Notes: generated from the letters alone by a model not told the origin. A stretch of 27,311 nt of DNA from Ophiothrix spiculata (GCA_000969725.1 JXSR01S002728.1); one strand, 5' to 3'; counted from the stretch's first letter, positions 10,352 to 22,329 are shown. Made by a program: numbers and translations.

Positions 10352-10467
10352 AATTAATTAATTTATTTATTAGGCTCCATACACTGGTAAAATTACAAGT
10401 TATAGACGAGATACAAAAATTTAAATACAGGAAATATATAAATATTGCACAAGAAAAAATAAAAAAG
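10352..10467 (-). mobile_element. Truncated LINE 3' tail with target duplication
   Basis: Unit 2 has about 120 extra bp relative to unit 1 at 1618. The block is flanked by CAACTT on both sides (10346-10351 and 10468-10473). Read on the minus strand it ends GGAGCCTAATAAATAAAT followed by TTAATTAATTAA, a typical simple-repeat tail of an invertebrate non-LTR element inserted by target-primed reverse transcription with severe 5' truncation. No coding sequence remains. The family was not identified. Confidence 0.7.
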
Positions 10468-11326
10468 CAACTTGCAGTGATTGAATATATTTTATGTATG
10501 ATATAGATCCATTGTTAAATAATACCATTGGGATGTTTGCTCTACATATCACTGGGGAGACATATCTTAACCAGATAGAAAAACCTGAATCTATAATCTA
10601 GTCTGAGCATTAATCAATTGATGGCTATGCAGGTAGTTGTGGAAGAATTCACCAGATATCAATCGATGTTTAGTAACATGGATATTTTAAAGACACATTT
10701 ACCCACTCATATACAAACAAGGTAAAGGATATAAGGTCACCCTGATGCCATTTACGATCGTTACACATCCAGTCACCCGCTAAACCTAGCTAATGCAGTG
10801 TTTCATCCCACCTATTCCCAGTGTGACGTAAGACTCCGCGCAACCAACGTTTATAATGCATTGCGTTATTTATAATAATATTTAACTTCCTTATAACGCT
10901 TTAAAACAACAGTCCACCCGGAATAGCAGGCAATTAAATTAAATTGCTATCCGATCTTAAACGATTTTCAAGGGATTTGTTTTTGAGATTTTGCCATTAA
11001 ATGAAATATGCTACTTCTTACAAAAATCAATGAGAATAGAAGAAGTATATAATACAAGATATCTATATCGATCAAGCATTTAGCACAGTATGTCGGAATA
11101 AAGTATGCCATTTATGTATCTTGGAATGTGGGTTACCGTTACGGTATCCAAAAGAAATAATCAAATATTTAAAATTCAAAGAGCTAAAACTTTCAGTATT
11201 TTTAGAATAAGTCTCCTTAAACACTTCCTTTTAATCCAAAGTGCAATAAACAACATTATGTTTTATGAATGTTTATATAGTAAAAGTGATATTTTGTTAT
11301 TATGTGATGATTACGGAAATAAAATA

Positions 11327-11341
11327 TGAACTGAACTGAAC
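11327..11341 (+). repeat. (TGAAC)3 tail, unit 2 copy
   Basis: This is the copy of the unit 1 element at 2481-2495, with the same preceding AAATAAAATA. The frame 11105-11329 running up to it is not open in unit 1, because of a 1-bp difference (TTGGGAATG against TTGGAATG) and further indels, so it is not a gene. Confidence 0.4.
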
Positions 11342-11744
11342 TATTAATACTCTGATTTGTAGCTCGCATCGACCATTGCTTGTATATATGTCAATGAGTT
11401 TAAAATAATCTGCCTTTGGAACTCTTTTTTATTCTATTGTTGCAACTGCATTTAAACCATAATTATTTATTCCAGATTTGCTGTTTTCCCCGGTGTTTTT
11501 TAAAATACATGAAGCAATATTGAAACGTGTAACACTTGAATATGGTACACGAAAGCGATTTGGACGATGTTTTGATTTAGCTAGAATGTTGCAAATCACT
11601 GCACACACTAAGGAACTTTGTATTTGTTCATAAGTTTTGTTAAGATGAGTCAACTTGTTACAAAGATTATGATTAACCCGGGATGTAGTTTATATGAATG
11701 ATATAAGAAGTCGCCAATCCTTGTATCTTCAAACTTTGTGGGTA

Positions 11745-11768
11745 GTTTTCAGTTTTTAAACTGAAAAC
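11745..11768. repeat. Short hairpin, 11-bp perfect arms (unit 2)
   Basis: Identical to the hairpin at 2899-2922 in unit 1, within a stretch almost identical between the units. Confidence 0.6.
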
Positions 11769-12141
11769 AAATATCACCAACAGCTTCAACGTAATTGCTA
11801 ACTATGTATCATACGGGCAATTGATTAAGCAGGTGTGTACCTAGTTATGTTGACCACAGTTCAATCTACATATTAGGCAGTGATATCACACACACATATC
11901 ACATACAATTGTTTTAATTTTTTGATGCATTCAAGATACCTCAATTCAAACAGTTTGTATAGTTGTGATCATGTTTCATGTTCTTGAATCTAGGGTTTTG
12001 ACAATTTTGTGTTGTTGTGATTGCAACTTTTATGTGATATGCTAGGTACAGATGGATGCTGATGTTGGTTATACATGTCACGACTAGTGAACGGTTATAC
12101 TGTAAATATTCAATAATCTCTGAAGTTTTTCAGATGAACAA

Positions 12142-12229
12142 GCTGGTTATTCCATCTGTCTACCTCTATCGTACTCCATATTTCTCTTCCCTTCCTCAAG
12201 GATCTTTCTGAGCAGAATATCCTTTTCTA
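12142..12229. other. 88-bp block present only in unit 2
   Basis: Unit 1 runs 'cagatgaacaaattttaat' at 3280-3302, whereas unit 2 has 88 extra, relatively pyrimidine-rich bases between 'gaacaa' and 'attttaat'. I see no terminal inverted repeat or clear target duplication beyond a few A residues. It could be an insertion in unit 2 or a deletion in unit 1; unit 3 is too diverged here to decide. Confidence 0.5.
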
Positions 12230-12820
12230 AATTTTAATCTTCTTATATCATGCCGAATGGACTCAGTTGTCCTTTGAAGAATCCTCAGAATAAAATAAGA
12301 AGCACATCACAATATCTCAAGCTCATCAGTTCTCTGCTCATTTAATCATTTAAATCACCAAAATGATCACTCCAGATTTAATTATCATTAAGAGATGTAG
12401 TACGTTGTTGTTATTGTTGTTATATTTTTCAATTAAGCGTTTTTAGATAACATGGATAACATGCTTTTGCAATCGCTGATACGATGTGATTGTAAGTTAA
12501 ATCTACCAACTGTACGTGTTAACCTTGTACTGTTTGTATTCACGAATAGTGCGAGTCCACACACACATCAAATCAAGGTTTTAACAAAAACAACCAACAT
12601 ATTGTATACGGTATTTAGAAAATTCATTTGAAAAAAAAAACCTTGTCAAATAGTGTTTTGCTAAAATCTTGTATAATCTTTTGTTCCGTCAACAATCTTT
12701 CCTTATAAGGATATATTCGATTATCGGGACATATATGACATATATCCAAAGTATTGTTCGTACCCAAAGTGTATAAATCGAGACAGATTGAGATGACATA
12801 ATTTGAAAGGGCAAACTCGT

Positions 12821-12904
12821 GACATTTAATCTTAAGCTAAGATCCCGAGAAACATCAATCAGCTGCTCGTCTTTTACAGCCACTCTATCACGCTCTCCTT
12901 CATT
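12821..12904 (-). pseudogene. LINE endonuclease-domain fragment (unit 2)
   Basis: Same minus-strand segment as 4198-4281, reading GERDRVAVKDEQLIDVSR and on into a longer open frame down to 12689 that has no recognisable content. Nearly identical to unit 1, so it adds no independent evidence of function. Confidence 0.5.
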
Positions 12905-13861
12905 TTAGCATTTCAAATAAAAAACCTTAACAAATATATTCAATTACAAATCACGGTAGTCTTAAACATATTCCACCGGGGCTTATCTATTACAAGTCCC
13001 AAGATAGCGACATACCTTGGAAAAATGTGCGCACGCATCCCTGGTTTTCATGTTTACAATAATTTTAGATTTCACCAGTAACCATATGGTAGAATAAATC
13101 AGGAAATAAAATTATGCCAGAACTAAGTGGTCAGAACCTAGCTATTTTAGTTGTAATTTATACTATTTGCATGTATTTAATGCAAGAATAGATAACCACT
13201 GACAAAGTTAATGAAAAGTGATGGAAATTAAGCTCCGAATGTGTAGGATAAATTCTTGGAATTTAATGAAGTACGTTTGCAGGTGGCAACCACTCTCATT
13301 CGGTTATTGGAATTTTGTCACTACGGATATCACTCAGTAATTGGAATTGTGTGCATTAATTTGAGCAGAATATCTATCTTCTTAAAATCAGTTGGTTCCC
13401 ATTCTTATATTCAAATCGTAGATGAATTTGTAAAGAAAATTTTATGAGAAAATTGAAAACCATTTTCATGACTAATGTAAACGTTATTTTTTGGAAAATA
13501 GCATTTTTTTCAACTTTGTTTGGTCAATGCGAGTTGACTTTTTGAATAATAAGATAGTGTAATTTAAATATAAGTAATGTTTTTCTTAAAAATACCAATA
13601 CTTTTTTCTAATTGTGTAAAAGATTAGTTTTTAAGAACCATTTTGCTGCCAGTAACACAATATTGAAGAAAGAAAATGAAGAGCCATATGGTGAAAACGG
13701 GGAATTTTGTAACGAGTTCTGTAACGATTCAAGACGTCCATGCATGACTTTCAAAATATTCTCATTATCAAAGCTCAATTTCCTTTATACAAAACCTCGT
13801 TATCATTATATACTCGCTTTATATAAATCACTGCAAGCAATATAAACAATGAAATGACGAT

Positions 13862-13864
13862 GTT
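13862..13864. other. Deletion junction with GTT microhomology
   Basis: Units 1 and 3 both carry about 950-1350 bp between the 'gaaatgacgatgtt'-like sequence and 'ttcgagtcatag'. Unit 2 joins them directly as 'gacgatGTTcgagtc'. GTT occurs at both breakpoints in unit 1 (5230-5232 and 6181-6183), so about 951 bp were lost at a 3-bp microhomology, consistent with end joining or replication slippage. Confidence 0.85.
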
Positions 13865-13918
13865 CGAGTCATAGTAAACCAATGAATGCGATATTCCAAT
13901 ATTTAGCATGAGTATTAC

Positions 13919-13962
13919 AGGAAAGATACAAACTAGGCCAACAAGGGCAGCGAAGAGCTCTG
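13919..13962 (-). other. Candidate 44-bp minus-strand exon, hydrophobic (unit 2)
   Basis: Copy of 6238-6281 with the same TTTCAG before it and GTAATA after it, reading ELFAALVGLVCIFP. It differs from unit 1 by two silent third-position changes (GAA to GAG, TTC to TTT). See the unit 1 entry for the argument and its limits. Confidence 0.25.
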
Positions 13963-16900
13963 CTGAAATGTCTGGATTCTATCAAGTAGTTTAAATATAG
14001 AGAAAAGAAATAACAATGCCATATGACATAGATATTTCAAAAAATACAACGAGTATAAGAAGTTGCTGAGATGAATTTGATGCTTTTATGATTTTAAGGA
14101 AATCTACGTTAAATTGTGATTAAGTCGTTGAAAAAGTTCTGCAACAAAATTACGATTATGTAATATAATATATCTATTAAATTTGGTTTAATTCAACATC
14201 TACAGAATTAATTCTATTACGGAAATACAGATCATTATATTGAAACTTGTTCAATTGCTGATATTCACGTTTTATAACGTCACAATATTGTTTTATAACA
14301 TGTATAAAGTCAATGAAAATCGGTTCAAAACAGTCGACATAATTTGATGACATGCGGTAATTGAAATACTGAACATCCCGGAGCGCGTACTACACGATTT
14401 TCCGAAATCTACTCGTCGCTACTCGTATCATTTTCTTTGTTGATGTAAAATCTTATGTTTTTAAAACTGAAGGTGTCACTCGTTCGGCCACCTTTGGTCT
14501 TTTTGCCATGTTGAAATAGCTGTCAAATAATGCCCAGCGGAGCAATATTTGTCAGAAAAGATGTGAGATGCGTCAAGTGGTTTCTTATTCATGTATACAT
14601 GCCTATGATAGCTGCCAAGGAGATCTGACAACTTATGAAACCTACAGGCGATGGTAAAAGTGTGTTTTGGAAACAACCATTGATCTGTCTTATTTTATGG
14701 ATTTATTGTACTCTTCCAGCAAAAGTAAAATAATTAAATCTGTATGCTATATAATATTATGTTTTCCCAAAACCAAGTTAAATGTCAATTGTTCGATTGA
14801 GGTAGGCATATTCCTCAAAGCAGGTAAATATTGAGATTCGTAAAAAATATTGTATTATCTTAGTTTGAAAGGTAAAAGAGGTCAGTATGTTGTTACCTTA
14901 GTAGATGTTGATAATAGTTTCCAGCATAGGAGGAGCAGAAACAAGACAAATTTGTGTCAAGAAAACTTGGGCAAAATTTGATGTCTTCAGCTAATCAGTG
15001 CCTTTCTTGAATGCGTTTTACATTGTAGATGAGCAATGGTACTTAAACAGCTCAGTATAGAATTTTGAGAAAGACCATAGAGCATTATTCTAAAAACATT
15101 TTAAGTATTGTATTATTCACATTATATACGTGCTCTTTGATACAACTTACCCCTGTAAAAACAGTCATAACAATAGCTAGAAAAATGCAACCGTCAACCT
15201 GGCATTTATATCGGAGTGACATTTTCTTGATTTTAAGTCGTGTCATCGCCTCGGGATACTACAAGCACCATTAAGATAGATAATATGCTCTTTTAGTTGC
15301 TGTATTTAGATATCATTCTTACAGACAGCGAATTGCAGTCCTATTTCCGCCGAGATTTCCGCTTATTAAATATGGTCATCGCACACTGCTTCTTTGGTAT
15401 TACTGATAGGTACACTTTATTTTTTAGGTTTAACCAAAGTGGTAACAAACTAATATTCCAACAACTTTGTAAGTTCTTACATTCTGGCCATTTCTTAGTA
15501 AACGCTATCTGTTGGACTTTTAATTGCGCTTGTTTTCAAAACACAATTTGTCAACACCAAAGCTAAATGATAAAGGTACACATAATACTAGCAAATACAC
15601 ACATATATCTAAGCTGTTAGAAATTATATTTCAATTTAAAGTCACAAAATGGCCTACAATAACTAACAAAATGATTAAAATGGGATGATTTCAGAATCAA
15701 GTCAGTTATTAATAGGAATCTGAAGCATTTATCTCTGTGCTGTTCAGTTTGACATAGCAATTAAAGATTACGATGTATAATAAAAATGATGGTAGAATTA
15801 CGGGGAATTATAGCAGCTTCCCTTTTAAATGTCAGTTGAAATTTAAATCTCTCTAATAATTGGTACTAGCCTTTTTTGCTATTATATTACAACCCAATTT
15901 TAAACTTAAAATTATCTCATTAAGTATTCACAACTTCAAGATATTGCCTAGAAACCTAAAGTAGAGCAGGATTCTACGAATAATCTTAGGGGAGATTGAA
16001 TTGCCTGTAGTTGACGTTTTGATTTGAATGAAATCGTCAGGATCACTGTTATGTAATAACAATATGATTTGTTCATTACTTTTAGAATAACTTAGGCATG
16101 AATTTGATAAGTAGTTAAAGCAAACTTTTAAAAGAAAATGACGGTAATTCATAGAGCACTACCCTGATAACTCATCAGTGTGTCATTGTACTTTTGAACA
16201 CTGCAATTAAAAAGTATAGCATCTAGTTTACGTGAGAAATGAATTTGCTAAATTTCACTCTAAAAATATAATAAAATTGGTTATGCATGCACAAATAACG
16301 GAATATGAATTTTGCACACTTCCCCAAATCACAATATGCAAATATTTGACCAATGTTAAAGGAGATTCAATTTATATGTGCCAGATATTTTTGTCAATGT
16401 CTGATTTAAATAAATATCTATGTCTATCTATGTCTATTTCAATTTTGTTTTGAGGAATTGAGGGCTGGTTGTGGGTAAGGAGGGTGTTTTTTAGGAAAGG
16501 AGAAATTATATTCGTTTAAATCTTCCCTAAATACATCACCAGTAATAGATACTACAATAATCTGTCATTTAGGGTATTGTTGCCTCATCAGAACACTAAT
16601 CTTTATATATATTTACCTTACCGATGTCATCAAACGCTTAAGAAATTTTCCTCACGTGATCGCCAATAACAATGTAATCAAACACTAAACTTAAATGTGA
16701 GTGTTGCTAATTTATGAAAAATTGCATTAAATGGGTTATTATTTTACTGTCAAAAATGTCATCCAAATTCGTAGGTAAAATCAAATTTAATAATTTCTTT
16801 ATTGCATATATTGTGTTTTTCATTTGTTCAACAGTTCTTATTTTGGTAATTGGAAGTGTATTCATATAAAAATGTAGAGCAATTGCTGAATAATTTCATT

Positions 16901-18687
16901 TAAGATGTTTGCTTTACACATCACAAGGGAGACATATCTGGACCAAATAGATAACCCTCAATCTATAGTTTTCCCTGAACATTGATGAATTGATGGCTAT
17001 ATGGGTTGTAGGATTATATATCAATCGATGTTTTACGTTGGATATTTACCACGACACATTTACCCACTCCTGTACAAACATAGTAAAGGCCCAGTAAAGG
17101 ATCTCAGGGCACCCCGATGCCATTACGATCGTTGAACATCCAGTTCCCGCTAATGCAGTATTTCATCCCATCAATTCCCAGTGTGACGTAAGACTCCGCG
17201 TAACCAACGTTTAAAATGCATTGCAATATTTATAATAATATTTAAGTTCCTTATAACAACGGTCCACGTGGAATAGCAGGCAATTAAATTAAATTGGCAT
17301 CCCATCTTAGAACGATTTTCAAGAGATTTTCTGCAATTTCAAGATGAAAAAGCTTGTATGTCATCAAAAGATGCTGCAAGCTGCTAAGAAAGCTTTATTT
17401 TATAAATATCTTTGTTAAGATTAGTTGACTTCTCACAAAGAATATATCAATAATGGAAGTAAATGATATAAATGTTTTTAAACATTGAAAAAAGTCAACA
17501 CTTCCTGTATTTTGAAACTTTTTTGTAAATTGTATATATGCATGATATTTGTTTAAGAAATATCACCAAAAGCTTCAGCGTAATTGCTTATTATTTGAGT
17601 GAAGGATAAAATCACTGTTTGACCGGATAGGAGATGTGCAATGATAATATGCAAAAAGGTAAAAGGTAAATCATTTTACTAATAGTTGTTACTATTTGCT
17701 TCTAAAATTAAGTTCTTCTCCGGCTGGTTTCGAGAAAGTGGTTCAGCACGTTTCCCCAAAGCATTCATATCTAGGGACATCTGACTGTAATTATTTAACC
17801 ACAGTCAGGTAAGAGACATAAAGGAAACATTGAAAATGTGGGTTATTTCAATAGTGTATATTTGTTTTGGTGAAAGTCCATACATTACGTGTTGATATAT
17901 CATTAAAAGTTAACAAACTTCCTCCTTACTTAAAATTAACTAGCTCAAGGGAGGTTGGAATCCCATAGTTGTTCCTTATTTGTTTTTTACTACGTAAAGA
18001 ACAAGGTATCGAAACCACTTTATGGCACCAAATTTTTGTTCGTTTATAAAAACCTTTTTTTAGAAAATTAAAAGAAAAGTTTGTTGTTCAAATATTTTGA
18101 ACTCTATAATACTATTCATTGATTCTTTAAAATAAAAGTAGTAGAAAACATGTTTAGCCAAAATGTTCAAAACTTTTAGCCACATATTATATATGTGTTT
18201 CGGTGTCCTTTTTTCACTTTTGAGGCAACACCAGTAATGTCAGATTTGATGAATAAACCGCTCACAGACCGATCGATATGTCGGGTAGAAATAACATTCA
18301 CTATATCTGTATATTAAACCTTATATATGCGGTGCAATTACTTATTTTGATGCATTCCCAACAATCTTAATTCATATAGTTTCTATGAGGATGGTCATGT
18401 TTCATGTTCTTGAGACTATGATTTGAGAATGTTTCGTGCTTTTTATGATTTCAACTTATATGTGATATCGTGAGCATAAAGATGTATGATCAGACCAGAA
18501 GCAATTTCTTTCGTCAGTATGTCACCGGTACACGTCCCTGAATATTCAACACGTCTTCTCTGTCTTTCATATGGACAGTTGGTTTTTATTAGATTGTCAT
18601 AGTTTGGCAATATCCAAAATATTGAAATTTCGAGTCAGGTCACAGTATTGAAGAGTTGGTCTCCTCCTCTCTCCCGTATCTTATAGC

Positions 18688-18875
18688 TAATGCTCTTATT
18701 TGTTCTTTTACAATCCTTATATGAGCTAAACTGTCTTAATGCTTAGACAAGTAACATTGCATGACCCACCTTAGTCCATCTAGATGGACCTCGCAAGCGA
18801 ACGCGAAGCGTGAGCGCTTGTGAGGTCCATCTAAGATGGACTAGACACACCTTTGTTTTTCAAATGAGAGCATTA
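18688..18875. mobile_element. Possible foldback/MITE-like element around a palindrome
   Basis: TAATGCTCTTATTTG (18688-18702) and CAAATGAGAGCATTA (18861-18875) are inverted repeats matching at 14 of 15 positions, bracketing 158 bp with a large palindrome near the centre. A second inner inverted pair, CTTAATGCT (18735-18743) against AGCATTAAG (18869-18877), overlaps the right arm. I could not demonstrate a target duplication or an empty site because units 1 and 2 are too diverged here. Confidence 0.45.
18772..18843. repeat. 72-bp palindrome whose arms are themselves palindromes
   Basis: The outer stem pairs TAGTCCATC/TAGATGGACCTCGCAAGCG with its complement on the right, with one bulged base and one mismatch over about 29 bp, leaving a 15-nt loop containing ACGC-GAA-GCGT. 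Each arm also holds its own palindrome: GTCCATCTAGATGGAC (16 bp, perfect, 18774-18789) and GTCCATCTAAGATGGAC (18825-18841). The DNA could switch between one long hairpin and a pair of smaller ones. The loop is GC-rich in an AT-rich region. Confidence 0.9.
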
Positions 18876-19322
18876 AGATAACCTTATTGTATTTTTATCA
18901 CGTACTACGATGATGAATAATGGGTAACATGACTTCTTAAACAATTTCAATCACTGATATGATATAATTCGAATGCAGTTCTAAGACGAGCATAATAAGA
19001 ATCAACCTGGTTGGAATACATCCACGAATAGTATGTGTCCTACAAACATCAAACGGACAGTAAATTTGTCTGTGAAAAATATATAAAAATATGGTGTTTT
19101 TATTAGTTCACATATCTTTAGGAGAAAAGTGCATGAAAAATATCACAAGGAGCTTGGTCATAAGTTGAAGATTGGTATTACAAGGCAATTTTAATATCTA
19201 TTTTAAAATCTAATCATCGTTTTAGTATTTTAAGATATTTGAAAAATATATATGTTTAATTTGCACCGTATGCTTTCTTGATAAATCATTAATTTTTCTG
19301 GAATTTTAGGCGATTGTCTTAA

Positions 19323-19826
19323 GGCCTAGATATACTTTGTCATTTTTACCATCTTGAAAATCCATAGAGCTGAATGCATATTGACCTCGAGTTCCTAAAC
19401 GATATTATCGATCGGGATAATCCGCTAAAACTACAAATAGAATGATAAAAAAATCAAGACGGTGATAAAAATTTCAAATGAAAATGTTTCTCTTTGGAGA
19501 AAAATCAGAAAATATTTTCAGCAGAATAAAATCCACAGTTCCTGTCAAGGACATATTTCAGATTATAATGAAAAGACCAAGGTAATTATGGTATTGTTCT
19601 CGACCTAATGAAATCGATCTATGCCCCGTTGAACACCATCATGAAACATTTTCATAAATGGTGAAACATTTTACTCCATTACAAAAATTTTACACCATGA
19701 GAAAAAATCAAAATGAAAATTTTCATTCCGAATGAAAATTTAACATAGTGGTGAAAATGTGACACCATGAGAAGGAAAAATTCTGAATGAAAATGACTAC
19801 AAAAATTACAAAGTATATCTAGGCCT
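19323..19826. mobile_element. 504-bp MITE with TTAA target duplication (unit 3)
   Basis: The left end GGCCTAGATATACTTTGT and the right end ACAAAGTATATCTAGGCC are perfect 18-bp inverted repeats, and the match extends to 24 of 25. TTAA flanks the element (19319-19322 and 19827-19830). Units 1 and 2 lack the block at the corresponding place (near 4070 and 12670). The interior carries repeated ATGAAAATTTTCAT-like and GTGAAA...TTTCAC-like short inverted motifs between 19640 and 19790, and no open frame. A TTAA target points to piggyBac or Kolobok machinery; the TIR differs from the 3419-3765 MITE, so this is a separate family. Confidence 0.88.
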
Positions 19827-19963
19827 TTAATTTAAGTTAACTTTTGTTCCATCAAAAGTCTGACCTTTATGGGGATATATTATATTACGGAGATGCATCT
19901 AAATTATTATTTCGTAAATACAGCATGGAATCGAAACACATCACACAATCAGAAAATTCAACC

Positions 19964-20050
19964 ACATGCATTTAATCTTAATTTATTATTCCGAGCAACA
20001 TCAATCAGCTGCTTGCCATATACAGTCACTCTATCACGCGCTCCTTCATT
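19964..20050 (-). pseudogene. LINE endonuclease-domain fragment (unit 3, best match)
   Basis: Minus-strand reading from 20050 gives NEGARDRVTVYGKQLIDVAR and then NNKLRLNACG before a stop. RVTVYGKQLIDVARNNKLRLN is the clearest version of the endonuclease motif in the window, one residue from the usual IDxC (Ala for Cys) and lacking NGR. It shows that the ancestral unit already held this LINE fragment and that units 1 and 2 have since diverged further. Confidence 0.55.
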
Positions 20051-20912
20051 TTACCATTTCAAATAAAAATCGTTAACAGATATATTCAATTACAAATCAC
20101 GGTAGTCTTAAACATAAATTCCACTGGGACTTGTCTATTACCAGTCCCAAGATAGCGACATACCTTGGAAAAATGCGCACACATCCCTGGTTTTTTATGG
20201 TTTATAATTAAATTTTCTAGTACCATATGGAAGAGTAAATAAAGAAAAGAAATAAGTTCGTAAAAAGCATTGCTATTCCAGTTAAAACAAAACATGCTAG
20301 ACTTACCATCTATATATTATTCATGAAGGAATACATAACCATTGAGAAACATAATGAAAACAGGCAATTGAGAGTACATCACTTTTATAAATTCTTTTAA
20401 TTTATGAGATACGTTTGTAGATGGTAATGGTGAACCTCTCTCAATCGTGTATACTGGTGATATGATCACTCGGTTATTGAAAATGTGTAAATTGGAGATT
20501 CCATCTTTTTTAAATTCTTAAAATTAGTTGGTTTCGATGTTTGGTGCAAATCGTAGATGAGGCTTTGTAGAGAAAAAAAAATGAAAAATGAGAACAAATT
20601 TTATGGTTAATTTTAGTTTGGTAAATGACACCTCATATTCGTTTTGAGAACAATTTTTCTTCACCATGTTCAATATACAATATTGAGGAAAACAAAAAAT
20701 CCTTATTGTGCACACGGAGTGTTCTGTAATGATTCGAGACGTCCGTAATGATAAATGACTTTTAAATAATCCTCGTTATTGGAGCTCAGTTTCTTTTATA
20801 CAAATACACAAGAAACCTCGTTATATTATACTCTCTTTATTTTAAATCACTGCAAGCAATATAAACAGAGAAAATGAAGACATTTAGGTCAAATTCAAAG
20901 CACAAGGAATAA

Positions 20913-21035
20913 ATAATGCATTAGTAATTTCTGAACACTACCGCTTTTGAATATGGTTATGAATTGTTGATATCTGAAAGACGAATGGCAACATAGCTGA
21001 CATTTAGTGCTTGAAATAACTTGCCATCGGCATTG
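20913..21035. other. 123-bp island, unit 3 copy
   Basis: Partner of 5261-5383 with three substitutions in 123 bp. Just to its right, at about 21042, the Cys-rich frame seen in unit 1 is shifted by one base and has lost cysteines, so the nearby peptide is not under strong constraint in this copy although the island itself is nearly unchanged. Confidence 0.6.
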
Positions 21036-21633
21036 TTTTTGTCGTTGGCACTGCTTTGTTACATTCTCTGCATCTGGGCATGTTATATATTTTTTTGGAA
21101 ATCACAAATGTATTTTTTCATCAATAATATATTTGACACGGTAGTCAATCATACACAACATGCTCAAAGAGTGGTATTTTTTTGGTTATGGAAACATGCG
21201 TTATTCTAATTAATAAATGTACTGACAACCATCATATAACAGACGGTGTATCACACCCATGTTCTTAAAAGAGATTCGACAAAGATTGATTTTGTTCTTT
21301 CTATTAGACTTTTAAAGTCAAGGTTAGAAGATTTTACCGCTTAAAAGAACTCAATAATGCATTCACACAAATTCACTAGATCTGATCTAAAATTGTCAAA
21401 ATATGAAATGCATCCGTCATTTCAGTACGCGGCCTTTATCATTCTCCGACTGCGGGTATTTGATTCCAGGACTTTATGATCAAATGTTGCATATGTACGT
21501 TTTAATGGTAGTTGCTTCGAATAGAGAAAGCCTGAATGGTATATTTGCCAACATGATTCTCCTACTATTGTATTCATTTTTTATTATCTATCCAAAGACT
21601 TAGCTATTCATCATCATACTCTTCATGCTCTTG

Positions 21634-21794
21634 CTTAAAACAGGTTTAAAATAAGTTATCCTTCTGCTAGATTATGCTTTTAATAGTTTTTACGGGGTAC
21701 GAAAATGATAAATTTCTTAAAACAGGTTTAAAATATTATCGTTCTGCTAGGTTATGCTTTTAATAGTTTTTACGGGGTACGAAAATGATAAATT
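21634..21794. repeat. 82-bp direct tandem duplication
   Basis: The sequence starting CTTAAAACAGGTTTAAAATA at 21634 is repeated from 21716, with a small deletion and about three substitutions; both copies end in GGGGTACGAAAATGATAAATT. Found only in unit 3. It looks like a recent local slippage duplication. Confidence 0.95.
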
Positions 21795-22285
21795 GATAAA
21801 CATTATCTTTACGAAAAATAAATTGTCTTTGATTTTGTCAATTTCATTGACGTATGACACAAAATACATGCACGCTTTTCCGCAACCATAGTTTAAAAGA
21901 TTTACTTTCTTGTTGTCTGACCATCAATTTAGTTTGTAAAATATTTATAATTTCTCCAAGTATTCGGTTGAACTTTTGTATTATATAGATTAATTGAATG
22001 ACAGCACGATATTTTGTTAAATACACTAGTCATGTTAGTGGTTGAAACGTCTGCCACTTCCTGAGACACTACAACCACTTGGTGTTTATGAATTATACCA
22101 AGAATTAAATTAACGCCTACGAGTTGTTTTGTAAAGAATAATTGAAGCTGTTTTAAACCAAATACATACTACTTTTATCTATTTTGATAATAATATGCAT
22201 GTTTGATTGTTAAATATGTATCTACCAAGTTTGAATTGTACCAAACCATGATAGCTTATTATTCAGCATGAGTATAATTTGTAAC

Positions 22286-22329
22286 AGGAAACATACAAAC
22301 TAGGCCAACAAGGGCAGCAAAGAGCTCTG
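22286..22329 (-). other. Candidate 44-bp minus-strand exon, hydrophobic (unit 3)
   Basis: Reads ELFAALVGLVCMFP after CATTTCAG and is followed by GTTACA instead of GTAATA. This copy lies in a unit that is otherwise about 70% similar, yet differs from unit 2 within the 44 bp at only two third codon positions (TTC to TTT, ATC to ATG). Beyond the GT the copies diverge at once, which would fit an exon border. Confidence 0.25.

Larger units (their letters stand above)
10265..16675. repeat. Tandem segmental duplication, unit 2 (young pair)
   Basis: This is the sister of unit 1, with the same order of landmarks: conserved island with TGACGTAA at 10824, TGAAC tail at 11327, hairpin at 11745, endonuclease fragment at 12821-12904, and empty sites corresponding to both unit 1 transposons. 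Unit-specific changes are a LINE-tail insertion (10352-10467), an extra 88 bp at 12142-12229 and a deletion scar at 13862-13864. No protein-coding gene is supported. Confidence 0.8.

Noticed and set aside
14476-14676. A 66-codon minus-strand frame rich in His and Tyr
   Set aside because: The unit 1 counterpart (about 6790-6970) has stops in the same frame, so there is no sign of selection for a protein.
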